Virus record (IMG/VR): IMGVR_UViG_3300028920_000035 | Span: 1-64,000 of that record | DNA: 64,000 bases | From: a virus | Strand: one strand, 5' to 3' | Shown: positions 34,533 through 45,800 of the stretch, one piece after another | Layout of the letters: every line of letters starts with the position of its first letter | Position numbering within the stretch: the stretch's first letter is position 1 | Notes under the pieces: model-generated | Database searches by the model: none | Told to the model about the DNA's origin: nothing | What the model saw: the letters and a program-made list of their open reading frames with translations, nothing else | Translations under genes and position numbers: made by a program

Positions 34533-36538
34533 TGGCCCGACGACTGCTCCGAGACATCGAGGCAAACGCCCAGCACCTGACCAGCGGTGACATCGCTCAG
34601 CTGTTGACCTTCTACTCGGACCTGACCCTTGAAACGGACAGCCTCGGAGGTCAATACATCCCGCTCACGGCGGCCAAGACCTACACCCCCAAGCTGTTCG
34701 CGGTTGGTATCATCCCACCTCAGGTGGCCGTCACTGGACGTGCCCTGGACCGCTCGGCAAGTGTCGCTTCTCAGGGTGACCCTCTACCCGTGCTCCCCAA
34801 CTCGTCGGGCGGGCCCACCCTCAACATCGACGGTTCCATTGCGGACGCCACGGTTGATGGGGGTACGACGACTGGGACCCAGGAGTTCGACCCTACCAAG
34901 AATCGCATCAACACCAAAGCCTGGCAGTCGCACCCCGATTCGTTCTGGATCGATTTCGTCAGCATGGCCGAGCGCCAGGGGACAGACCCCATGGAACTGG
35001 CAGCCGTTCTCTGGAATGAGTCCAACTTCGATCCCGGCGCCTACAACGCCTCAGGGCGCGCGAAGGGACTCATCCAGCTTGTCCCGGTATCAGCCTTCTC
35101 CAAGCGGGTGGGGATGGACCGTGAAACCTGGGAGGGGTACCAGGACCTTTCAGCTGAGGACCAGCTCGTCTACGTCGAGAGGTATCTCAACGGGCAGATC
35201 AGAGGCAAGGACCGTGGGCAGATCTACCGGGTTATTTTCGGGGGCTTCAACAACCCCGACGGCTCACTGTATGCCAGCGCCGAGTACCAGAAGCAGTTCA
35301 GTGTCGAGTTTCCACGGGCTGAGTACCAAGCGACGGCCTACAAGATCAACGCTCCCTTGGACAAAGACAAGGACGGGACCATCACGGTCGCGGACCTTCG
35401 TGCCAAGGTAGAAAACCTTCCACCCTTTGGTGTCCGCGCGAAGATTGAACAGGCTGAGAACTCGGGTATTCGGTCCGGTCGCCGAACGGGCACTGAGGGT
35501 GACGCCGCGACGGAAGACACAAGCGTTTGGGCTACCGATGGGTCAGCCCTCAACGATGACCTGCGCCGACAGTTCGATGCCATCGCGGGGACGGGCTACA
35601 ACGCCACCGAGTTTGGGCAGAAGCTCCAGCTCGCTCAGAGGAAGCAGATCGAGGGCCTACAAGCCCAGATCGAAAAGATGAAGAAGCTACCTCCGTTGAA
35701 GATGCTGGTGAATCCCAACAGCTTTGCGGTGGCACACACGAAGGTCGTGGCCGACGCCAACTGGTCCCGCACCGGCCCCATCGTCGAGCACTGGGGTGAG
35801 GAGCAGGATGCCATCAGTGCGTCGGGGCAGCTCGCTGGCTTCTACGCGGTCGATGGTGTCAGCGGCAACGGGGGTCCAGGGCTCACCCGTATGGCTCGTC
35901 AGTTCAGTCAATCGTATCAGAACTTCATGGCGCTCTACCTCCTGTACCGGAGCAACGCTGGTGTCTACATGGAGGACCAGACGGGCGTCACGCCTTCCGA
36001 GAAGCGTGTCAACCTGGCCCTCCTGGGCAGCGTCTACATCTTCTACGACAACATCTTGTACATTGGGTCATTCGAGAACTTCAACATCACGGAAACTGAC
36101 GAGAAGCCTTTCACCTTGGAGTACAACTTCAGCTTCAGGGTTCGCGCATCGTTCCTGCTCGACGAGCCCACCGACCAGCGCTTCACCTATGGCGCTCCAG
36201 GACTCTTCGTCAACGAAGCGACACCAACGCTCCCGTCTCAACAACGGGTAGATGCCTTGGAGGGAGACCTCGAAGAGCTACAACGCCTACGCGAGGAGCA
36301 AATCGTCGCCAACAACGTTGAGCTGTTTGGGAGCGAAGAAGCCACCACTCGATACCTCGAATTGGAAATGAAGGATGCCATCACCAGCTCGCCCAAGACT
36401 CCTGGGAACGAGGCAGGTGCCGAGGCAGAACGCAAGGCTCGTGAGCAACGTCGTGCTCGCGCTCAGCAGAAGTTCATCAACGGGGAGTACTCGCTTGGAC
36501 AGCGAGACAGCATCTATGCCGCTAACCCACTGGATTGA
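34532..36538 (+). CDS. tail lytic transglycosylase fused to hub-associated domain
   Basis: A 668-residue protein. Residues about 135-240 form an SLT-type lytic transglycosylase: WNESNFDP with catalytic Glu163, then GRAKGLIQLVP, which cleaves peptidoglycan glycans. Residues 277-288 (DKDKDGTITVAD) fit an EF-hand/dockerin calcium loop exactly (D277, D279, D281, G282, I284, D288). Residues about 388-560 repeat the VNP domain of the previous gene (LVNPNSF, VEHWGEEQD, SFENFNITETDEKPFTL). The last 90 residues are helical. It likely opens the cell wall during tail contraction. Confidence 0.8.
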   Translation: MARRLLRDIEANAQHLTSGDIAQLLTFYSDLTLETDSLGGQYIPLTAAKTYTPKLFAVGIIPPQVAVTGRALDRSASVASQGDPLPVLPNSSGGPTLNIDGSIADATVDGGTTTGTQEFDPTKNRINTKAWQSHPDSFWIDFVSMAERQGTDPMELAAVLWNESNFDPGAYNASGRAKGLIQLVPVSAFSKRVGMDRETWEGYQDLSAEDQLVYVERYLNGQIRGKDRGQIYRVIFGGFNNPDGSLYASAEYQKQFSVEFPRAEYQATAYKINAPLDKDKDGTITVADLRAKVENLPPFGVRAKIEQAENSGIRSGRRTGTEGDAATEDTSVWATDGSALNDDLRRQFDAIAGTGYNATEFGQKLQLAQRKQIEGLQAQIEKMKKLPPLKMLVNPNSFAVAHTKVVADANWSRTGPIVEHWGEEQDAISASGQLAGFYAVDGVSGNGGPGLTRMARQFSQSYQNFMALYLLYRSNAGVYMEDQTGVTPSEKRVNLALLGSVYIFYDNILYIGSFENFNITETDEKPFTLEYNFSFRVRASFLLDEPTDQRFTYGAPGLFVNEATPTLPSQQRVDALEGDLEELQRLREEQIVANNVELFGSEEATTRYLELEMKDAITSSPKTPGNEAGAEAERKAREQRRARAQQKFINGEYSLGQRDSIYAANPLD

Positions 36539-36541
36539 CCC

Positions 36542-39500
36542 ATGCCCAGAGGACCCTTTCAAGGCACATGGCGGCAAGGTATCCGCCCTACCGTCGCCCA
36601 CGCACCCGATGCTCTGGTCTACATCAACGGTGAGATGGACATCTTGGGATGCCCTCGGTGCCGACGGAGGTTCGACCTGAACAAGTACGTCACGAGCGTC
36701 CAGGTTGACTTGAACATCGACTCCCCCCCTGGAAGCGCATCCATTAATCTGAGCCTTCCGCGGCACACCATCGACGACTTCTATTTTGAGGGTACGCCCC
36801 TGATCACGCCTATGATGGAGGTCGAGATCTACATGAAGGGGTTTTTCCTGCTCGAAGGGGTTCCTCAGTACTATCCGACTTTCTGGGGGTTGGTGACCGA
36901 GGTCGAGGACTCCTACTCGGCGGGTGAACACACAGTCTCGATCAACTGCGCGGACATTTTGAAGTGGTGGGAGCTGTGCCGCATGAACATCAACCCGGCT
37001 TGGACGTCGGCGGTGCCCAACATCGGAGGTCGCAACCTGTTTGGGAATGTGTTTTATGGTATGAACCCCTACGACGTCATTTGGTCCTTGGCCCAGCAAA
37101 GTTTTGGGGATGTCGTCGTGGGCTCGGGCTCTCTCGTCTCGGTCTACAAGGAGAAGGCTCAGAAGCAGACCTTCAACACGGCGCTCGCAGACATCATGCT
37201 CTACTGGACCGAGCGCTTCAGTCGCATTCGCAACCGACTTCTGCTCTACGGCACCCAAGGGGTGGCCGTACGTGGCGACACCCTTTTTATGCGCTACCAG
37301 AAGCGGGGGGCCCAATCGGGCAAGCCTTTCGCATCGGCGGTCGTGCGAACCGCCAACGGCGGCAATAAGGGCAGCCAGATGGTGTTCGATCCGACCGACG
37401 AGAACGTGGTCGCGTTCCGCACCCAGTTCATGAACGCAGGTCAGGTGAATTTCTGGCAGAGCGAGTACCAGACGAAGCTGGAAATCGCGATGGCCGCCAA
37501 AGAAGCTATTGGCTTCGAGTTCTACATGGATGTGGACGGCAGCATCGTCTTCAAGCCACCGTTCTACAACCTCGACGTCCTCGGCAACAAGCCGGTGTCC
37601 TGGATCCAGGACATCGATATCATCGACTGGAGCCTGTCTGACAGCGACTCCGAGGTCGTGACCCAGGTCCAAATTCAAGGGTCGTTCGGTGGCAACATCG
37701 ATTACGGTATGAGCGAGGAAACCACCCCGTTTACCAGCGTCACAGACTACCACCTGCTCCGGAAGTATGGGTGGCGCCCCCAGACCTTCAACTCCGAGTT
37801 CATGGGCAGCCCGCAGCTCATGTTCTACGCGGGCCTTGACCTGATGGACCGCTACAATGCGCGCCGGTTTGGCGGGACCATCAACATTCCGTGCCGCCCC
37901 GAGTTGCGGTTGGGCTTCCCCGTCTATGTCGCCCCCAAGGACCAGATTTGGTACATCCAGGGGCTTAGCCACAACGTGCAGATGGGTGGGCGAGCCCAGA
38001 CGACCCTGACGCTCACGGCCAAACGAGAGAAATTCATCGCGCCTCGGGGGATCGGTTCGGTGCGGCTCACTGGGTATTCGACTGGCAAGGGTAAGGTTAC
38101 CGAGATCCCACAGAACCCGGCGGACGACATCGATCGGAAAGTCAAGAGCCTGACCACCCAGCAACTGGCTAAGGGTGGTCAGTTCGAGCTGAAGGTGGGG
38201 GAGGCTGCTGAGCTGCCTCCCATCAATCGGGACAACCCCAACTCCGATGCCTATGCACCCCTGATCTTGCGTCATCCCAAAACTGGACGCATCATGGGGT
38301 ATCCCAACGTCGTGATGGCCTACACCCGGCCATTCTCGAACGTCACCGACAACCAGTTCCTTCGAGCTGCGGGGCAGAAGCAGCTGGGAACGACCAACAA
38401 CGCAACGGGGAAGAAGCTCGACCGCCAGTTGAATGCTGCCTTGGCCGACACTGTGGATACCTTCAAGGGGATTGTCGAGGTCAACGACCGAGACCGCCTG
38501 TTGGAGATCCACTCGACCAACCGGTACGCGTACGGTCTCAATTCCGCAGGTGTGTACACCTATGCTCACGATGTGAGCGAGGTCATCAAGGAGATTCTGA
38601 TGATCGCTCGCAGCAAGATCACTTCGACCGATGTTGCGGGCAACGAGGGGAACTTCCTGACGAGCGACAAGGGCACTGCCATGATCCGTCCCGTTAGCGA
38701 TGAGCGAGGGTTCGAGATCGTCGGGCACTACAAATACGGGCGGGGCATCGCCTTGCGGGATGGGTCCCTTGTTCTGGCAGACGACCCCGGCCGCCCCAAC
38801 ATGAAGGCCAACGTGGACTTCCAGGCGGCTATCGGTGGCGACCTCCAGGAGATTCTGGAAGCACAGTCACAGGGACTCACGACGCTTTCGACGACTTATC
38901 CCAACCCTGCCGATGCCATCGCACGCATGGCACCTGAGGAGCTTCAGACGGCGGCGACCATCGAGCCTGACACGGGCAAGCCGGTCTTCACCGAGGTTCA
39001 GAAGAACTTCGTCGATGCCGCACCTTTGGGATCTCTTGCCAATGATGGGGTGCCCGTCAGCGTTGAGGCTGGTCAGCTCAGCAAGGCTCTGACCTTGGCC
39101 GAAATGAAGGCCCGAGAGGATGAGGCCCTACCAAACGAGGACTGTGAATGCCTGACGGGACGTGCCGACCTCGCTTTCATCAACGTGGGCTACCAGTTGG
39201 CTAGCCCCGTGGGGACGAGCGCCCCAGATACCGGCCAAATCCCAGGAGACGGACGGTCCGAATTTGGGACCCCTGATCTGCTTGTCGACGGGGGCGGCAA
39301 CCAGGTAGACATCCTGGGCGATTTCACGGCTCAGAGCGAGGCTATTCGAGCAGAAGAGCGGGAAGCCATCCTCAACGACCCTCGTGTCACTCTGGGCGAG
39401 ATCACGGAGAATGATGCCCAACGCATCGCTGATTCCAGGGCCAGCGAGCGCATCGCCGTGTTGGCAGGTGAGCAAGGAGTCAGCATCGCTAACCAACAGG

Positions 39501-40081
39501 TAGCAATGGCTGCCAGTGAGGGGCGGCCCATTCAGAGCATCGGGGCTCTTGGGCAGCAGCAGCTCTCCCGGGTGGACGATTTTCTGCTCGACCTCTACCG
39601 CACCCTCGACGATGCTCATCGGCAGTATGAGTCGGCTATCCGAGGCGAGACTCTTGACGTGCCCGGGCGTGACCCTCGAATCGTTCGCTTTGGGGATCCC
39701 ACGGACGTTCCGGGGGACCTTAGCCCCCCCTTCAACAAGGCGAGACGTTTGGGGGGTGACCTAGACGAGATCGTGTCTCAGGCGACGACGGCCCAGGACA
39801 ACCTCCGAAGCAACTGGGAGAACTTCGGTGAGACGCTCAAGGAAGAGACCAATACATCTCTCTACTCCGCCCGAATCGAGTCTAACCAACGCAAGCTTCA
39901 GCAGTTGCAAGAGGAGCGTGACCGCTTGAAAACGGCCAAGGCAACAGGCAGCACAATCATCACGGCCAAATCCGACCGGGGGCCTTCTTCTCAGTTGGAG
40001 CGGGTGGAAGCTCAGATCTCCAGGGTGGAGCAGGACATCGCACGGAATCAGCAGAAGCTGAACCAGGCTAGGAGTAGGTGA
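36542..40081 (+). CDS. baseplate hub protein (gp27/gpD-like, extended)
   Basis: A 1179-residue protein. Residues 20-520 look like the gp27/gpD hub fold: NKYVTSVQVDLNIDSPPGSA, PTFWGLVTEVEDSYS, an ADILKWW segment, then FPVYVAPKDQIWYIQGLSHN and TLTLTAKREK near the end. A CPRC pair at 37 and 40, with no clear partner pair, could bind metal. Residues 560-850 form a further domain (RHPKTGRIMGYPNVVMAYTR). The last 250 residues are helical, ending in a coiled coil (QLERVEAQISRVEQDIARNQ). Typical hubs are near 400 residues, so this is an extended form. Confidence 0.7.
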   Translation: MPRGPFQGTWRQGIRPTVAHAPDALVYINGEMDILGCPRCRRRFDLNKYVTSVQVDLNIDSPPGSASINLSLPRHTIDDFYFEGTPLITPMMEVEIYMKGFFLLEGVPQYYPTFWGLVTEVEDSYSAGEHTVSINCADILKWWELCRMNINPAWTSAVPNIGGRNLFGNVFYGMNPYDVIWSLAQQSFGDVVVGSGSLVSVYKEKAQKQTFNTALADIMLYWTERFSRIRNRLLLYGTQGVAVRGDTLFMRYQKRGAQSGKPFASAVVRTANGGNKGSQMVFDPTDENVVAFRTQFMNAGQVNFWQSEYQTKLEIAMAAKEAIGFEFYMDVDGSIVFKPPFYNLDVLGNKPVSWIQDIDIIDWSLSDSDSEVVTQVQIQGSFGGNIDYGMSEETTPFTSVTDYHLLRKYGWRPQTFNSEFMGSPQLMFYAGLDLMDRYNARRFGGTINIPCRPELRLGFPVYVAPKDQIWYIQGLSHNVQMGGRAQTTLTLTAKREKFIAPRGIGSVRLTGYSTGKGKVTEIPQNPADDIDRKVKSLTTQQLAKGGQFELKVGEAAELPPINRDNPNSDAYAPLILRHPKTGRIMGYPNVVMAYTRPFSNVTDNQFLRAAGQKQLGTTNNATGKKLDRQLNAALADTVDTFKGIVEVNDRDRLLEIHSTNRYAYGLNSAGVYTYAHDVSEVIKEILMIARSKITSTDVAGNEGNFLTSDKGTAMIRPVSDERGFEIVGHYKYGRGIALRDGSLVLADDPGRPNMKANVDFQAAIGGDLQEILEAQSQGLTTLSTTYPNPADAIARMAPEELQTAATIEPDTGKPVFTEVQKNFVDAAPLGSLANDGVPVSVEAGQLSKALTLAEMKAREDEALPNEDCECLTGRADLAFINVGYQLASPVGTSAPDTGQIPGDGRSEFGTPDLLVDGGGNQVDILGDFTAQSEAIRAEEREAILNDPRVTLGEITENDAQRIADSRASERIAVLAGEQGVSIANQQVAMAASEGRPIQSIGALGQQQLSRVDDFLLDLYRTLDDAHRQYESAIRGETLDVPGRDPRIVRFGDPTDVPGDLSPPFNKARRLGGDLDEIVSQATTAQDNLRSNWENFGETLKEETNTSLYSARIESNQRKLQQLQEERDRLKTAKATGSTIITAKSDRGPSSQLERVEAQISRVEQDIARNQQKLNQARSR

Positions 40082-42249
40082 TGGCAGGACCTCGACGTAA
40101 GCACCCAGTTGGGCACGTGCCTTTCGACCGCTTCACTACAGGCGGTGATAACCTCTATTGGGGCACCAAGGTCGGCATCATCACCTACGTTGATGAGGTG
40201 AACATGAAGGCGAACGTGCGGGTGATCACGGGCGCCTCCGACCGTTTCGAGCTGGACTTGACTCAGGGCATGGCGGGCGCGCGGTCGTTCTGGGGTGGGG
40301 TTCCCGAAGAGGGCAGCGTCTGCATCATCGGGTATCGTCGGGTCAGCAAGCAGATCAAGGAAGCCGTCATCCTCGGATACATCCCTGTTGGGACCAAGAG
40401 CGGTGCCCGCTTCGATCCCTTCTCCCCTGTGGACCCTGACGATATCGACGAGGGTTCGAGCGAGGCCGTTGAGGACCTGTTCGGGAAGACCCGTCGCTAC
40501 AAGCGCCTCATGCTCAAGCCTGGTGATGTTGGCGGCATGAGTTCCAAAGGGTCAGAGCTGATCCTGAACGAAAACGTCACCCTGACCAACCGGGCTGGCG
40601 ACTTCATGGAGTTCCGGGACGCTGAGCGGGCCATCATCACCTCGACGGTTCACCGAATTGATTCGGTCAGTGGCGTGCGGATCTACTCAGGCCCGGTTCG
40701 ACGCAGTGCCTTCTACCTTCCCGATGACATCTTGCGTGAAGGGTCTCGGGTCCTCAAGGACGAGGGGGAGGGGTACTACGGACGGGATGAGTTGCAGACG
40801 GCGGGGTCGTCCATCGAACCGGGAGAGGCTCCCAACTATGCTCTTTCCGACGGCACCCTTCTGGAGACCTTCAACAACTACACCACGTTCCCACCTACGG
40901 TTTTGGGGAATGGGCGGTATGTTTACTACCCCCCCACGGTGGTGGGGGAGGACATCGAGGTCGATGACGCGATTGCTGATACCTACGTCGAACATCGGTT
41001 GGAGTTAAGCCAGACCAGCAACGCCAACCAAGAAGTGTTGGAGGAGATCGACGGGTTCCGTATGGACCGGCGGCGGGCCTATATCGAGCACGTCCTGGGG
41101 ACCGTAGTTGGCTACGACTACGATTCGTTGCGGGGGCAACGGCAGTACGCCCAGGTGCTCAAGCCGCGCATCTTCACAGATTTCAATTCGCGACAACGGG
41201 GCCGGTTCTCGATGGAACTGTGCAAGCGCCAGGCGACCGAGGACTACGAGCAAGAGACGGCGGCTGGGGCATTCCTCTTTCGAATCCGGCCCCCTCGCAA
41301 CAGCGGAGAGGATGCCTTCGTCACAGCGGTTTCCAAGCAAGGTAAGCTTTTTGTCAATGTCCCGAGCCCGAGCGTTGAGGACTACCCCAGCGGGGCCAAG
41401 AACGTCAGCGCTGAGGTCAACATGGCAGGCGCGCTCAAGGCGTTTTTGGGAGCATCTTTCCCCAACAACATCAGTCTCGACCTGACGTGCTTGGGCGGCA
41501 TTCGTGCAGATCTGGGGCACACTTCGACCGGTAACGCGGTCGAAGTGACCTATCGGTCTGGCGTCAAGACGACCGTGGCGACCACGACGCCTAACGATTC
41601 GGGGGTGGCTTCTGAAGAGAACGTCCAGGGGACCAAGCGGGTCAACATTACGGGGCTGCACCAGGAGCAAGCGGGTCGCAAGCATACCATCGTCGATGGG
41701 GCGGCTCGGGTAGATGCTGATCGGGTAGAGACCAACGCTCACTCGGGACTCACCCAGAACTGTGGTGAGCTGTCCTGTATGGTGAGCGGCAAGAGCCAGT
41801 ACAACTATGCCCTCCAGGTCCTGGAAAACATTGTTTTGGGGGGTAAGGTCACGACGGTGCTTGCAGGTGGGCTTGTGACCACCGTGGCGGCTGGTGCCAT
41901 CACCACGACCGCGGCGGCGGGAGCCATCGCGATGAGTGCGGCGGCGGGCGCGGTCAGCGTGGCAGCTGGTGCTGCTGTTAGCATCACGGCCGGCGCGGGG
42001 GCCACCATGACAGCGACGGGCGCTTTGGGGATGACCGCGGGGGGCGTTCTTTCAATGACGGCGTCGGGCGCTATTTCGGCCACGGCTGTATCTTTGACCG
42101 TTAATGCCGCCCAGGTGATGATTGGCTCCCCTGCGGCGGCGTTTGGGGTCGCACGGGGCACACCCATGATGCCCCCAGGCTCGCCCTCGCTCGATTGGAT
42201 CACTGGTTTGCCGTTGCAAGGGAGCGCCTCATTCCGGTCACTGCTGTAA
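40081..42249 (+). CDS. baseplate central spike protein (gp5/gpV-like)
   Basis: A 722-residue protein, taking the ATG of the TGATG overlap (a GTG one codon earlier is possible). Residues 20-110 suit an OB-fold (GIITYVDEVNMKANVRVI, GSVCIIGYRR), as in gp5/gpV/VgrG spikes. Residues about 585-680 are an Ala/Gly/Thr run with short alternating strands (TTVLAGGLVTTVAAGAITTT), matching a triple-stranded beta-helix needle. The tip region is Pro/Gly-rich. No lysozyme domain is inside; the wall hydrolase is the separate gene upstream. Confidence 0.75.
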   Translation: MAGPRRKHPVGHVPFDRFTTGGDNLYWGTKVGIITYVDEVNMKANVRVITGASDRFELDLTQGMAGARSFWGGVPEEGSVCIIGYRRVSKQIKEAVILGYIPVGTKSGARFDPFSPVDPDDIDEGSSEAVEDLFGKTRRYKRLMLKPGDVGGMSSKGSELILNENVTLTNRAGDFMEFRDAERAIITSTVHRIDSVSGVRIYSGPVRRSAFYLPDDILREGSRVLKDEGEGYYGRDELQTAGSSIEPGEAPNYALSDGTLLETFNNYTTFPPTVLGNGRYVYYPPTVVGEDIEVDDAIADTYVEHRLELSQTSNANQEVLEEIDGFRMDRRRAYIEHVLGTVVGYDYDSLRGQRQYAQVLKPRIFTDFNSRQRGRFSMELCKRQATEDYEQETAAGAFLFRIRPPRNSGEDAFVTAVSKQGKLFVNVPSPSVEDYPSGAKNVSAEVNMAGALKAFLGASFPNNISLDLTCLGGIRADLGHTSTGNAVEVTYRSGVKTTVATTTPNDSGVASEENVQGTKRVNITGLHQEQAGRKHTIVDGAARVDADRVETNAHSGLTQNCGELSCMVSGKSQYNYALQVLENIVLGGKVTTVLAGGLVTTVAAGAITTTAAAGAIAMSAAAGAVSVAAGAAVSITAGAGATMTATGALGMTAGGVLSMTASGAISATAVSLTVNAAQVMIGSPAAAFGVARGTPMMPPGSPSLDWITGLPLQGSASFRSLL

Positions 42250-42821
42250 TGCCCTACGCTCCTCCCCAAGTTACAGCCACACTGATTCCGCCGCTCTTGG
42301 CTTCGGCCATGATCGGGCCGGGGATGCCTAAGCTTGCTTTGGGTATTGCTACGGGGCTCGCCATTTGGGTACCCAAGATCAAGATCACTACCGTCGATGC
42401 TGGGACCGCGGGGGTGGGTGAAGGCGCCCCTGTCCCCATCCTTGTCCCTCAGCAGCTGCTCTACGCGAACATTCTGCTCGGGATGCGCTTCCAGAAGATT
42501 TTGGGCCCCCTAGCCCCAGTGTACGCCGTGGGGCTGTCCACCGGGTTGAGTCTGGCGTTCCTTCAGATGCTCACTTCGACTCAGCATCCCACCGTGGGTA
42601 CGGGCGCGGCGGTGGCCAAATTCGGGGCGCCCCCAGCGGCTCTGGACTTGCGCAAGGGATTTTCGGTTGTTGGTCTAGTTGGGGATGGAGTCAACAAGAA
42701 ATCCAAGGCTTTGGGTCAGGCGCTGGACCGCACTTTCAGTAGTCTTGTTTTGCCCGTGCCTATCGTAGGCCCACCATCACCGTCACCTAGTTCCGGCTCT
42801 GGGTTCGGGTCAATCATATGA
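42249..42821 (+). CDS. hydrophobic Gly/Ala/Pro-rich structural protein
   Basis: A 190-residue protein with its ATG overlapping the spike stop (TAATG). It is rich in Gly, Ala, Pro and Leu (LALGIATGLAIWVPK, VGLSTGLSLAFLQML) and ends in a Pro/Ser/Gly tail. The gene directly after the spike is often a tip (PAAR) protein, but no PAAR histidines or repeats are visible here. Function unknown. Confidence 0.6.
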   Translation: MPYAPPQVTATLIPPLLASAMIGPGMPKLALGIATGLAIWVPKIKITTVDAGTAGVGEGAPVPILVPQQLLYANILLGMRFQKILGPLAPVYAVGLSTGLSLAFLQMLTSTQHPTVGTGAAVAKFGAPPAALDLRKGFSVVGLVGDGVNKKSKALGQALDRTFSSLVLPVPIVGPPSPSPSSGSGFGSII

Positions 42822-42834
42822 AGGATCGGATCGA

Positions 42835-45800
42835 ATGGGATTGCAGTTTGGCGGTTACGTTCTGGAGGCGCCCCGAGTAGGCCAACGGAATGCGGCTTTT
42901 ACTTGGACTCCAGACAACTACATCGCCGATCAGTCGGCTTTCGACGTTGCCTACCCGCAAGATCAGTCAGTGCCGCGCACTGACTACCTTGTGGTGGTGC
43001 TCCAGGATGGGGATCTGACCGATGCCGTGTTTGGGTGGACCAAGAACGAGGAGCTGTCGAGGTTCGACTACCAGGGCCAGCAGGGGGCCTTCCTGCCGCT
43101 TCCTGGTGGGCCCCCGGATGAGGTGGGGGTCCTCACCACAGACGCCAACACGACCCGCCTGAGCGTCCTGGCGCCCCAATTAAGCGATCTTGGGAGCTAT
43201 CCCGTGCGGATGGGTCTCGGGGCTTTGCCGGGGACCACCTTCACAGTGGCGCTCGTTTTGAATGATTCCCTGCTTAACAACCCCAGCCCCGCGATGGGGA
43301 CTGTCCAGATCTCGCAAGAATCGGGCGCACTTGGCTGGGCCCCCTCTGACCTGCTGACTTACGCAGGTCTCGACGTTTGGTTCCAACGCCAAACTTTCTT
43401 TAAGTTTGACGACCAGATGACCTTAGGAGAGATCGAGGAAGCTCTGGTTTTGAACCCGTTGCCTGCCACGGGTCAACATCCTCAAATCCGCATTGGCTTC
43501 CAGCCTTACCTGACAGCGGTAGAGGTCACTTCGTTTGGATCGCCCACCAGCGGAACGGTCGAGTGGGACCGCAACACAGGACAGTTGAACTTCAACACCA
43601 GTGACATCACGTCCAACCCAGGGGCCCCAGTCTACTACGACGGAGTTCTTTTAGCGGTTGACCTCACCGTCCAAATCTCGAACCACGGCACGGTGGGTTC
43701 CCCCGGGTCGGTTAGCCTCCCGCTGCCCCCCTATGCCAGCGATGTCTATTTCCGGGCAGTGGGGGTCCTCTCGACTCAGTTCTCCGAGACCGTTCGGAGC
43801 GACACAGCGGTGACTCCCAAGCGGGGCCAGGTCGTTTTGCTCGACAGTGGGGCTCTTTCCACATCCTCTGTTGACCAGTCGGTCTACGGATCTTCAACCC
43901 TTCAGATGGTCGTCCCCGACCTCACCGTCGAACGGGGGTTGAAGCTGCGACTCTTCCGCTCCCCGGGAGACCCAGGGGCCACCGACCCTTCTATCAAGGA
44001 CGTGTCGTCACTCTATTTCACGGAGAACGCCGTTCTGGCTGACCCGATCATTGCGTCCCCCCAGGTCGTTCTGCCGCAGACGCCCTTGGATAACATCAGC
44101 CTGGAGGTCAAGCTCTTTACCGAGTCGGGGGAGCAGGCGTTGGACCGTCTTGACGTGTTACCCCTTCCAGGTGGGTCGGAGGTTCTCGGCTACGTTCTCG
44201 ATTTCGAGGAACAGGCGTTGCTCTACGCACGGCTTCGGCGTGACGTGGAAGTTGACCCGGGGCAGACGTATACGATGGCCCAGCTCCCTGACGCTTTGAT
44301 TCGCCCACAGAATCTGTCCCTAGAATTGCAGGCAATTCCAGGGGGGTCCTACGTGGCGCTGGCTGAGGGGTCTGATTTCATCCTCGACTATTTGAGCGGC
44401 GTGGTGACTCTCACCCAGTCGTCGAGCGAGCTGGTTTCCAAGGGGACAGGTGCCACCTTGACGGGCACCACGCTCGTGGATCCCGATGGTACGCTTGTAG
44501 CCGATGGGGTTCAGCAAGGTGATGTCCTGTTGGTCCGATCGGGTGCGGCGGTAGGGGTTTACACGATCGACACCGTGGGTAGTGACCTTCTTGCCAACCT
44601 GGTCGAAACCGTTACCAACCCGGCTTCCAGTGTTGCCTACAAGATCTGGCGCGGATCCGAGACTTTGGTTGATCGGTATTGGCGCGAGATTCCGCCTGTG
44701 GACCCCAACACCAAGGTTGAGCGCTTGGTGAGCTTGGGATCCACACAAAACTCTCCTCGCCTGAGCATCCCTTTAGGGTTCATCAACCGTACGCGTTTTC
44801 GGTTCGGAACCGACCGATGGGCAACGCACGTTCTTCTGGTCTCGACCTTCTCACCCCCTGCGTCCTTACAACAGGGAAGAGTCGAGATCCTCGAAACTAC
44901 GGGAGAGCTGAACTTCTCGTCCCAAGACCTGGGGGAGACGGTGTTCTGGTCTCGGGAGTTGGTGCTCGGCACCGACTACAGCCTTCAACCCCCACTGGGG
45001 TTCATCGAGTTCTCTGAGCGTTTCTTGGAGAGCGAAGAGGCTTTTCTGACTTACGGGTACGTTGGGGAAGACGACTCAGTCACCATCATCGAAGAGCGAG
45101 CGGCATTCCTCGTTCGCAAGGAGATCTGCACCCACACGGGCTCTGACCGGGTGACCTTCAACCCCTTGGGTCGAGAGCTGGCAGAGGCGCCTACGGTCGA
45201 GGTTTTCCGTGGGGGCCGCCCTCAGCAAGTTGGAATACAGGTCGAAGTTGATCTGGATTCCTCGACCATCATCTTCCAGCCCGATAGTCAGGTGACCGAT
45301 GCTTTGCCCCATGGCAACGTTCTGGAGCCCGACGAGAACGTCTACATCGACTACTACATTCATCAGGCCATCGGCGGGGAGCGGGACGTCACTGTTATCC
45401 AACGACCCATGGCAGGGGTGACCATCGTCATTGACGATGAGGCCACCGAATTTACCCTTCAAGGTGACCGGACTTCCGACTTTCAGGCAGACCACTTGCT
45501 CCAGGTGGACGGGTCTCAGGTCTACATGATTGGTACTGTCACCTATGACAGTGGCGACGGCGTTACCACCGTCACTCTGGCAGGTGGGGCTTTCCGCGAC
45601 GACTTCCTCAACCCCCCACTAGTCACGACTTCTGGCCCTACGTCCTTGTCGTCGAGCCCCGGAAACCCCACCTACTTTATCGCCGAAGTGGCAGCCTTCA
45701 CGACTACGCCGAGGGGCTCGAACTTGGTCCGACTTGTAGGGGACCGGGCCTCCAGCTACGAGCAGGGGACCGTCATCCACTTCACGGGCGCAGGCGCCTA

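Noticed and set aside
36287-38728. 813-codon open frame on the minus strand
   Set aside because: Antisense to the hub and transglycosylase genes. The product has no recognisable domain and the + strand genes there are well supported.
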